Origin: Phytophthora sp. 'mugwort'
Lineage: Eukaryota; Oomycota; Peronosporomycetes; Peronosporales; Peronosporaceae
Length of the DNA: 64,000 nucleotides
Direction of reading: 5' to 3'
NCBI GenBank assembly: GCA_033558025.1
Contig: JAUCEF010000011.1
Span: 3,162,001-3,226,000, forward strand
The translations under genes and the position numbers were made by a program. Positions within the stretch are counted from its first letter, which is position 1. Each line of letters opens with the position of its first letter. The notes beneath the pieces were generated by a model. The model worked only from the letters and a program-made list of their open reading frames with translations, did not search any database and had not been told where the DNA came from. Positions 50,454 to 60,010 of the stretch are shown piece after piece.

Positions 50454-51548
50454 CTTTGCTGTCGGGGTCTTTTTCGAGTCTGCTGGTGGAGCGTCCAGCA
50501 GCCGGAGCCGGAGTGGTGCAGGGATCAGCCGAGCGGTGCGGTCTGCAAAGGCGGGATCGGTAGAAGTGCGACTCAACGCCACGACGGTCGTTGTTCGTAA
50601 TTGACATGTGGAAGAGATCCTGGCCACATCTCGAGCTCTGCACGCGGCGCCGCTGCAGTCTGAGTGGGTCACGCACTGCAGGCGTCAAGGTTTCAGCGCG
50701 ATGTATGGGACGCTTGCTCGCGAGGCGGAACTGGCTGAATTTCAGCGCTGCAGTCGGCCATGTGTTGCTGTCGTGCGACTTCACATCAGTGTTATTACAG
50801 TACCGTGTATACTGAAGCTGCCACAGGCTGGTATTCCACTGCGATGCCGTGCGACTGAGGCTTGAACTTCCAGCGACGACATGGGCTATCTGCGCTGGCG
50901 TACGGTGTTCGCGCCAGCGATTAACACCTAGCTTCACACCGCGTAGCGTGACGTCCGGACGTTCTTTAGCTCGGGGCCCACCTCACTCGTGGCCTGACAC
51001 GCGCACGTAGTCGGCTTGAGCGAAGGTATCGCAGCCAAAGCTGTCGTCTGTCGCATCAGATCGATCCGCACCCGAATCCATCCTCGCCCCAACGAGCTCA
51101 CGAACAAATCGTGGCGAACCAGTCAAGCATCAATTTGTTGGCTTTGTCGACTTCCACCGAGAAGCGTATCCCCTGTACACCCTGGTGCGCTCCGCTCATT
51201 ACTATGTATACACTTGTAAGCGAAGACGCTGAATGTTCGAGTGATCTGTGAGGCGCAAACGCATATACCGGTACATGTACAAGTATCATACATGCACATA
51301 CCGGTATACAAACCACAGCGGGTTGTTACAGGTACCGTAAAAAATGTATTTATCTAAAAATATGTACCTGGCCGACAGAGTAAACAAACGTGTCACGCTG
51401 TCGCCCATGCTTAGATCGCGGTGATGCGTAAATGCATTTATTAGATAAGATATTGTTCGCAGTCTGAGTCTGACGGTTCTCCAGCCGCTCCTACTGCTCT
51501 CTGCTCGGCTTGATTGCCAGAAAGCTATCAGCTAAAGCTGAGCGCTCC
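50454..51548. other. Intergenic with imperfect palindrome
   Basis: No gene recognised. An imperfect palindrome with TATACCGGTA-type ends lies at 51264-51308. The mucin-like gene's promoter should lie near 50500-50600, but no clear initiator is seen. Confidence 0.4.
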
Positions 51549-52640
51549 TCATTGAAGTACGATCAACAGGAGCGAAGTCAACGCAGTGGCAGCCCAAACA
51601 GCCGATGAATGCCACTGTGCAGTGCTACCGGACGTCTCGTCGTCCGGGTCGTAAATGGTGTCCATTTGTTGGGTGTTCACGTAGTAGCCCTGGTTCCAGA
51701 GCTTAATGAAGTGGCCATTGAAGAACTCGCCGGCTGGGGGCCCTCGCATAGCGTCCGCCGATTGGTCCACGCACGTTCCATCGCTGTCTCCGGGAGGCTT
51801 TACGTATAGCGAGTAGTCAATATTGTCCAAGCCAGTGACATCCGAGGGCGGAGCACCAATCCCAGCTTTCCTCACGTTGCACCATTCCGTGCTGGATGCA
51901 TTCGCAAATTCTTGAAAGTTGCGAGAGCTGTCGATCACGCAATGCATGTCCGTGGATTCCACCGCCGCCTGAAAGCTAGTGCACAACTTGGCAATTTCAG
52001 TGGTAGAGCGATAATTCGAGGTGTTGAGCGCGATACCCTTCACACGACCGGCCTGCCCAAGCTCCTTGACAATCTGGGCCACGATGTCCGCCGTATCTAA
52101 TCGCTCCAGCGTCCAGAAGCCGACGTCGAGGTAGATTTCGGCGTTCACGTTTTCCGACAATAGAGAGATCGCAGTGGTCAGGTTGCTCTCGTAACCGTAC
52201 TCGACCGCGCAGCCCTTGTTGGCAAGCAGACCCACGGCATCCGGTTCCAACACATAGAGGACCTTGCGTTCTCCGACTAGCGTTGTTAGGTTCGTGATGA
52301 ACTCTTTGTAGTCCGCGCCGGTCTTCACTGTACTGTTGCCGTTTGAATATCCGGCACTGCAGTCCTTGTTAGGCAGTCCGTAGACCACCACGTTCAGCCT
52401 CGAGGATTTCGGACACGAGGTAACGAGGTCGACGACTGTCTGCGTCGCATTGCCATTGGCATCGCGGTCCGAGTACCAGGTGGCGATACCCAAGCTCTCG
52501 AGATGGTCCAGCGCGAAGGCGGTATCCGGGTAGGCGACCTTCGCTGCCGCGTAGGTGACGGGAGGCAGTGAGCACAGCGTGTCCGCAGCGCGGGTTACGA
52601 CAGTCGCCCAACCAAGCACGGCCAGAAACAGCAACAACAT
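51549..52640 (-). CDS. GPI-type GH6 cellobiohydrolase, paralogue 5
   Basis: A 363-residue GH6 enzyme and the shortest of the five. The signal peptide spans residues 1-18 (MLLLFLAVLGWATVVTRA). PNKDC has D93 and LEPDAVGLL has D134; DVGFWTLE, WCNVRKAGIG and VKPPGDSDG follow. There is no Ser/Thr-rich tail. Instead the catalytic domain ends and, after ETSGSTAQWHSS, the protein finishes in a short hydrophobic stretch (AVWAATALTSLLLIVLQ) with no basic tail, the form of a GPI-anchor signal. The enzyme would be held on the outer membrane face or in the wall. Several NxT/NxS sites are present (NGNAT, NNST-like, NLT). It is closest to paralogue 4 by eye (DTLCSLPPVTY start, WYSDR). No intron. Confidence 0.92.
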   Translation of the reverse strand: MLLLFLAVLGWATVVTRAADTLCSLPPVTYAAAKVAYPDTAFALDHLESLGIATWYSDRDANGNATQTVVDLVTSCPKSSRLNVVVYGLPNKDCSAGYSNGNSTVKTGADYKEFITNLTTLVGERKVLYVLEPDAVGLLANKGCAVEYGYESNLTTAISLLSENVNAEIYLDVGFWTLERLDTADIVAQIVKELGQAGRVKGIALNTSNYRSTTEIAKLCTSFQAAVESTDMHCVIDSSRNFQEFANASSTEWCNVRKAGIGAPPSDVTGLDNIDYSLYVKPPGDSDGTCVDQSADAMRGPPAGEFFNGHFIKLWNQGYYVNTQQMDTIYDPDDETSGSTAQWHSSAVWAATALTSLLLIVLQ

Positions 52641-53600
52641 TGGCAGAGGAGCTTTTGAGGTTTGTCGATGCTTCTGCTTGGAGACTGACCTCCTCCCCCC
52701 AGTCTGTCCAAGGTGATGACGGCAAAAGCATCACTGGCCAGTGGCCACGGGTTCGCGATGTGTAAAAAAAAAACTCGACACGCACAGTATGCTCTATGAA
52801 AGACTGTGTGGTCGTTTGCTGCTCGAAAGGATGCTCAAACCTGAAGCAAAGTCCGGAACACGTCAAGGATGACTGGAGCGATTCGTTATCTGCCATGAAA
52901 CATGCTGCGTAAGTACAAGTAAGCTTACCAGGAACGCATCTTTATACTGTACTCTGTGGTAGTCGACAGCTCTCCATGTAGCGCGTAGCGCCAGGTTCCG
53001 TTCGTGACGTACACGGTGCGGTCCAGAGTCAGCTGCGAGGTGATCGAGGATTATGCTTCTGGTAGAAGTGTTCTACAGGAGTGAAGCGTTTGGTGCTCGA
53101 AGTTAGAGCACCAGTCTCTGATGAACTCCGCAAATCCGTGTGGCATTTCACTTTGCCACGCTCTGAGGCACACGTGCAATTGGTGAAGATGAAACCTACC
53201 GGTGCATTATGCGATTGACAGATACCGTGTTCAAAGGGGAGCATTCCACCATGGAAGTACAGTAAGATGCGTGAATAGTCCACAGCTGATATTTAGTTTG
53301 CAAGAGTTTCCCTGAGCGATTGATTAAATCGCGCGAGCACAGTCGCGCCCAACCACTAAATAGCATATGCAACATAGAGAGTGTTTGAGATTCAGACGGG
53401 GTGCTGGGAGCATGCAAATGGTACTATACGATATCCAGTATACAGACGGACGGAATCAGCGGCCACATGGCATCTGACAGAAGCACTCAAATCATAATCA
53501 GATTTGATTGGCTGAAACAACTGCAAAGAAAGTCACCTAAATAATCCGGATGAGCGAGCTAAGAATTAGGGCAATAAATGAGAAGCGTATTTCTTATTTA
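52641..53600. other. Intergenic, no gene recognised
   Basis: Upstream region of GH6 paralogue 5 and flank of the pogo-like relic. No clear initiator or coding motif. Confidence 0.4.
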
Positions 53601-53601
53601 T

Positions 53602-55038
53602 TTAAAACTCAACGTTGAGGGCCTTGTTAAATGTCTTCCGTATAGTATCTTCGCTAATTTCCTCCCACACGCGGATAGTACGCTTAATGGTAGCTAGACG
53701 TTTGTCTTTTGTTGTTGCCCCGCTCTGGTATCTTCTAGCAGCCATACTGACTTCAACTTGGCCTTCAATGGCCCCATAACGCCCACGTCTAAGGCCCAGG
53801 CACACCGATGTTGAATGTTTAGGTAAAGGCTGCAAAAAAGAAAACAGCTCTGCTGCAACGATCTTTTGCCGACTCCCCCGAGACGTGGCATCGAGATTGT
53901 CGACGAGGAGCACGGATGGATCCTGGATTTGAGGCAGCAGCAAGGTGCGAAGAAACTGGCATCAGACTTGGCCATCCATCCAAGCTTTTGGCTGCACCGC
54001 ATACATGTGTCCTATACACTACCGCATAACTAAATTAGCAAGATAAAATATATAGCTAGAAAAGCGACGCATCGTATTACATTTTGGGTACGTGGGCACT
54101 TCCTCTGTGGCAATCGTTCCATTAGGTTCCCCACGCACAATGAGCATCAGCGGAAGTTTTTTTTACCTAAATAAAAACAAGTTAATTTTAACGCATTTCA
54201 TACTACATGATTTTAACGTACCGTCACCGCGAACAGAGCACACGACTGTCATCCTCGCTGAATACTTTTGAGAGATTGTAATCTTTAAGGGCTTACCTCG
54301 CTCGCACAGAATTCTTGAGGTAAGGGTGTAATAGTACACCCCAGTTTCGTCAACATTAAATATCGTCTTGGGCGGCATTGAACCGTAGGAATCCTTAAAC
54401 GTTTTGCTGAAAGCCCGCTGTATAGCTATCAGGTCGTCTAGTTTCTCCTAGACGAGCCAACGCCTAAATAAATGACACACGAATCAGTATAAACAAACCA
54501 ATTTGTCAAAGAACCCAATTAGAACCGTACCTTTAAGCCATTGGGAGTCCGTTGGACGAAGCCATGGTGATGCGAAAAAGCAGCGTAGGAGTCGGAGAAG
54601 AGATTCGTACGTCACGTCGCCACTCTTTTTTTAACTGCTAGTATAGTCCGCTAGCCAACCGCTGTGGTTATCACGGATAAACTGTGCCATCCCGGTAGTT
54701 GTTAGCGCTTGATCGGATCGTCGTTGGTCCTTCATATAGGTGACGAGCTGAGGGGTGAAGGGGATTATCTCTGACACCCTGGTAGTCCGCGCTAGCGTTT
54801 TTTTCGACCCATCAAATGCAGATATGTTTTCCTTGTTAGCTCTCCAATCGCACGAAGTGCGCCGTGGGACGCCATACACTTTTGCAGCCGCACGCTCACT
54901 CATTCCCTCCGATTTTGTCAGAATATCCCACTTGAGCCGGAAAGAATAGTGCTTACGACGTGCTATAGGAGGTTGAGATGCTACAGCATCTACCAACACC
55001 GATACGGATGCCTCAGCGGCATCGGGCTCCGACTCCAT
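53602..55038 (-). pseudogene. pogo/Tigger-like DDE transposase, decayed
   Basis: Minus-strand pieces in order. The N-terminal piece (55038-54631) has a helix-turn-helix region (KHYSFRLKWDILTKSEGMSE, AAAKVYGVP). A middle piece (54378-54163) has the first catalytic motif IFNVDETGVYYYT and SARMTVVCSVRGDGT. A C-terminal piece (53943-53602) has LLVDNLDAT with the second Asp, and an overlapping frame carries ALDVGVMGPLKAKLKS, the usual third-Asp region. Stops and frameshifts between the pieces show it is inactive. It belongs to the same broad family as the fragment at 27-510. I did not find its terminal inverted repeats. Confidence 0.75.
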
Positions 55039-56145
55039 GAGGAGGGGGATTACTGACTGACAGCCTCAGAAATACGCAATTATGGCCAACGCTGGGTTGG
55101 TCAAAATCCTACTAGATATATAATGTGATTGGCTGATATTGCTGAGTGGCCGTTACGATGTCTGGCCGTTGGAATCGGTCCGTCTGTGTACAACACCACA
55201 GAACCAGCGGCACGTTCGCGTCGCACGGAGCAACATCGAACCAGCGAACTCCAGTAGTGGCTCGGGGGCACATCAAACCCGCGAATTACAGCGGCGATGC
55301 AAGAGGGCCACAGCGATAACACAAAGAGCACCATAGCGACAATGCAAGAGTGCCATAGCGATACAGTGCGATGGCCGCAGTGAAGCAGCGCGAGAGCCAC
55401 AGTGAACAGCGCGAGAGTCACAGTGAGATAGCGCAGCGCGAGAGCACAGCGACACAGCACGAGAGCCACAGCCAGATCGAGCGAGGGTACAGCGCGGATA
55501 GCGAGAGAGTCACAACGGAGATAGCCAATACGGGTGGAGGTCTTGCTGCCTCAAATCAATTCGGCCAATGGCAAACGTCTGCCGATTGCTCGGGCGATTC
55601 CACCAACCAACCCACTTTTGTAAACATAGCCGGAATTCACAATACATGTATAGGAATTGCGATGCGAGCCGTGCGTGTCGGCTAGATTCAGTACTTTCGC
55701 CCATCATCCTCTACATAAAGTTTGTTAGGCTATGCTTTGCACCACAGTGGATTATTCACACCTTTTACTGTATTGTGTCTCATAGGCGGTGAGCGCGTAT
55801 TCATTCAATATATTTAAAAATATTGTAAGAAAAAGTTCGATAAGACGACACGATATCTTTAATACCCGATGATACCATTAGACTGTTTCATACAATCGAA
55901 AATATAGTTTGTTTGGCTTTTGTTCAATCACGTTGTGCAGATCATAGAACGGATTGACTGCCAGAGTTGCTGCGCTTTGAGCGCAATTCAATTTATGGCA
56001 AGCCTCCTCTCCAAGAAAAACAAATGTCCTGGTCCACTTGACCAATCGCAATGATGCCGAGTCCTCCTAGCATTTGTCTCTGGAACCTGCTATGTAGCAG
56101 CGTCTCCGTCGAAGGCTCATCGCTGCACCTACAAGGATTAAATAC
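55039..56145. other. Non-coding region with simple repeat tract
   Basis: No gene recognised apart from a repeat tract (55290-55510). Frames through the tract are low-complexity and not credible. Confidence 0.4.
55290..55510. repeat. Degenerate minisatellite (AGCGCGAGAGCCACAGTGA-like)
   Basis: Irregular repetition of AGCGCGAGAG, GCCACAGTGA and GAGCCACAG strings over about 200 bases. The units vary in length (about 10-25 bases), so it is an old, slipping minisatellite. Confidence 0.65.
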
Positions 56146-56149
56146 ATGC

Positions 56150-57480
56150 AAGACCGCCAAGAGCCGACTGATATCGTGCATGCTTTGCAGCAGCACCCCG
56201 TACTCTTGCGCTACAAGCGGCTGTACTGCGCGTGCAAGCACTGCACAGATGCAGCTCCGTACATGGCATGCCCTTGCCGCCTGAAGGCGCCGGTTTGTCA
56301 GGAGATCGGTAACGCCGACAAGCTGATCACCTTTTACAGGCGTGTAGACCATCGAAGCTTTTCATCATACGCATCAGCGCGAGCTCATAAAAGAGATCTA
56401 CCGTAAAACCTGCTGATTCTGCGCACATTCGGAACGTTTTATAGCGGAAGTTTATGCCAAGGCCTACTGCAATACCTAGCCTGCGCGCTGTGCAAAGCTC
56501 ATGCACAACCATCGCCGACCGCACTTTTATGACACCAACAACGCAAGACGACTTTGGAGGCGGTACGTCGCCGATTAAGTGAACATGAGGGCGAGTATGG
56601 TGTCCCCTTCTTCACAGCGCGTCCGTCAAAGATAATATCGAATATGAGGAATGGATCAGACGCCAAGTCATATCTTGTGGGCATGTTCAACGAAAGAAGT
56701 GCTGCATTGTTCTGCATCTCGACGCAATGTTCATATTTTACAGCGTGGGGTACCAGACGCTCCTGTGTGGCGTTAATGACGCCTCCCTGAGCTTCCATCG
56801 CTTGGCGCTTTTCATTACGTCGCAGCTCAAGGAGGACCACTAATCGGCCGTGCTCCTCGCTCTTAGGCCCTTTACGCGCTCGTGAACGGCATGGACACGA
56901 GTCATGTACGTGGTTGGCGATGCCGACACAGCACAGTTAACGCATTCACTGCGTCGTCGTTGACAGCCAATTCGACTATTACGAGAATGTAGTTGCCAAG
57001 TTACGTGAGAAGCCATGCCGGCACTAGTGATTAGAAGCAGTACAGCCTCCAGTCTCGCAGAGCGAGGTCGAGTTTGAAGAGCGTAAGCGATTGAAGCATT
57101 AGATCTCGCCCCTACAGCGCTTATGTGAAGGATCAATGGCTTTACGACCAGTTTACGAGCTGGCCGTGATACCATATTCTTCAGGTTGCGCCACCACTAG
57201 TAACACCGTTGGTCAGTTCAGCCGACATTGAAGCCCGATTACACCCATCACAATCAGTTCGAGATGGTTTGGCCCCTAGCTCAATCCCTGGCTTGTTGTG
57301 GCCATCGCTCGATGGCGTCGACACGATACTTGATCCATGCCACCTGCCAGATACACCTGCATGCGGGCTTCGCCGTCACGGCTACTGCGGAAATATGTCG
57401 CCACCCGCACCAGACCTATTACTTCTCGAAAGAAGCAAACCTCGAGCTGGGCACGTCCGCTCTGTGACACATGCTCAGAT
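56150..57480 (+). pseudogene. MULE-type transposase relic (plus strand)
   Basis: Plus-strand fragments in changing frames follow the Mutator-like transposase order. VRRRLSEHEGEYGVPF lies near 56557. The first DDE aspartate motif VLHLDAMFIFYSVGYQ near 56707 is followed by SFHRLALFITSQLKEDH. VYVVGDADTAQLNAF near 56906 holds the second Asp. Near 57121-57270, YVKDQWLYDQF, SGCATTSNTVGQF and DYTHHNQFEM match the conserved PSGFATTNNPLE..N end region of oomycete MULEs. A Cys-rich stretch at 56215-56310 may be its N-terminal zinc finger. Many stops and shifts; inactive. It is convergent with the MULE on the minus strand. Confidence 0.65.
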
Positions 57481-57689
57481 GTTCATCTCCGAGCGAGTAA
57501 AGGACGTCAGAGACAACGATGTGGCCATCAATAGACACACGAATTGGCCACCAGTGTACACGCATAGCAATTCCAATATTTATAGAGACAGTTTCGATGT
57601 ACTGTACTGTACAGTTGCGGCATAGTACAAAGCTACATATCTGTGGACCTATATTAAATGGCGTTACAACACTAACCCCGCCTCATCAC

Positions 57690-60010
57690 GATGACCTGCT
57701 GCCCTTGCTGGCTTCTATTGCTGCGTCTTTAATTCCGCTATAGTACGCTAGCCTGAATTTAAAAGCCTCTTTTGCATTGAGCCACTTGCCGTCCACGTGC
57801 TTAGTATTGACGTTACTGCGAGGGGTTTCGAAGTAAGCTGGTCCATCTTCTTCACGATGCATTTGGCTATTCCTCCATGTAATACAGCATAAAAATTGCA
57901 CAGTCAATCGTATCCCTCTGGTGAGGCTTAGTGTTAAAACCACCGTAGCCCCAGTCGCATCTACAAAGGAAATTTGCTCCTTTTAACCACGCCGTGGCTA
58001 TTACCAACTTCACCGCTTCAAAAGCGTAGGGAGTGTCATGGTAATCTCTTAGGGAGCTTAAACGGTACAAACCTGACGTGCCTTCTCTCAATGCATTGGC
58101 CACGACAACAAAACTCCAGTGATTGATAGGAACCATCACGGAATGACACTCTGACGATTTGACTAAACCCGTCAATTCCTCCATTAGACCAGTTTTCTGG
58201 TCTACATCGCTGCAAGTTCGGGTAAGGTCAATAGTCTTGTAGGTTGAAATTCCACCCACCCACACACCGATAGGATGTAGCGACGAATATAATAATGGAT
58301 GGCTGACTCGGTCAGCCGTCCACCAGGCATAATACGTTTAAGTCGTCAGGAAAATGAAAATGGAAGCACCTTCTTTTCTGCATTGAAGCGCAGATTCATT
58401 TTTGTAGTATCGCTTCCTGAAAAAGCGCTGTGTCGCGGTCAGATTGACAGGCCCTTTAGACTTTGTAACAGAAACATCATCTTCAAAAAGACTTCCTTCT
58501 GAGGCATCTGTATCACTCTAGACTCATTATTTTCTCCAATGCTGACGGCAAATTTATCACTGCCATTTCCACAGCTCACACCACCAACACTACAGCTTGA
58601 CCAATCAACATTAGATCTTGCACCACCACCGCCGCCAAAGCTTGCACTACCAACAGTAGAGCTTGCCCTTCGAACACTACAGTCTCTACTTCCGTCTCTA
58701 GAACTTGTACCACTAACACTGGAGTTTGTACCGCCATAAATCTGCCAACGCCAAAAACCTTCTACTCAGCCATTGAGACTAGAATAATTGACAAGTCCTG
58801 CAAGCGAGAATCACGTTGCCATTCACTCTTCACTCGATTCCAAATAGAAACTAAATCAGCATCACACATAGTGTAGTGCATGTCCAGAATTCCACGATAA
58901 ACAACTGCGCGAGTTTTGTCAGGCGAGTGACGGATGCATTTTCGGACGTTGTACAAAACATGAAAGTAGCACATCAGATACTTGCAGTTGATACTTGCAG
59001 CTGTCGATGCCTGCAATTTTCCCCAAAGCATTTAGTTGGGCGGCTTCAGCGTCACCCATCAGAGCATCGATTCGGAGTGGAGTCTTCATGTGGGTCATGA
59101 ACACCTTAGTAATGTTCCGATAGGCTCGTAATATTCAGTTTCGGTTTTCTGACTTACGATAAATAATCCTGCAAGGTGGTAAACGCAGCGTTTACCCGTA
59201 AAACCACACGTTATCACTTGATGTCCGAGATCACTAATCTTAAATGTTGCGTCCAAATGAAAGATCAAAAACGGCTCATGGTCCTGCAGTGCCAGAATGC
59301 TTCGCAGTCATTATAATATCGTAATTTCAGAAAATCAACGGCTGCTCGTCATCTCCATTTCCTACGAATGGAAACCCATCTCCGTCTTCTAGATTTCCAA
59401 AACCGAAAGCAGATTCGGGGTCAATGTCCCCCACAAATACTTTCGATTGCACTAGCTCCTTCACTCGTTGGATCGATTTTTTTACCCTTGAAGCCACCGA
59501 ATATAGCTAATTCTGCACTGGGCCTGAGCGTAAGATGGGTAGCCCGGCACTGCTTTCGGAACGTCAGGAGTTCGGAGGAGGAAATTGCTCCAGATTAGGC
59601 GAGGCGGCACTGCATTTTTATTCGATGAATGTAGACTTTCATTTCAGGTGTGACCTTAGGACGCAGTGGAACAGCGCACTCAATAACACTGCGATGATGC
59701 GCCTCCTTGTTGCAGAGAATGACACATAGGGATCCAGAAGGACATTGGCGAACTTTCCACGGAGCTTGAACAGCGCCTTCACAGGTTATATTCTTGCAGT
59801 GGAGGTGTCGCTCGATCATGTCATGGCCCCGGACAAATTGAGCAGGGAAGCGGCAGTATACAACGCAGCAACAAAAACATGACAGCGGTACTTAACAAAT
59901 TCATCTTCAGCTCGGAACTCTCTCAGCTTTGACCAGGTTTGGGACGGAGGCATCGCAGTGGCTAGGTGAGGATCGCTGGCGGGACTGCCGACTCGGGAAT
60001 TGTGGCGTCT
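57690..60010 (-). pseudogene. MULE transposase fused or linked to Ulp1-like protease, decayed
   Basis: A minus-strand order, from high to low coordinates. KLREFRAEDEFVKYRCHVF and a Cys/His zinc-finger-like part (HLHCKNITCEGAVQ, 59819-59595) come first. The DDE core follows: FHLDATFKISDLGHQV near 59250 (first Asp), MGDAEAAQLNALGKIAG near 59040 (second Asp) and YFHVLYNVRKCIRHS near 58960. A Gly/Ser-rich linker (58740-58540) is next. Last comes a C48/Ulp1-like domain: RLTESAIHYYIRR near 58310, NHWSFVVV near 58130 (catalytic His) and QRDTIDCAIFMLYY near 57880 (Gln and catalytic Cys). Ulp1 peptidases cleave SUMO-like tags. MULEs that carry such a domain are known from plants. The transposase part has stops; the protease part (58265-57867) is an undamaged frame of 132 codons. 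Confidence 0.72.

Noticed and set aside
49579..50604. A 341-codon plus-strand frame
   Set aside because: It is the antisense of the Thr/Pro-rich repeats of the mucin-like gene; its Val/Ala/Gly monotony follows from codon bias, and the minus-strand product has a signal peptide and membrane helix.
55371..55685. A 104-codon frame rich in RESHSE repeats
   Set aside because: It is translation of a degenerate minisatellite with no initiator or domain.
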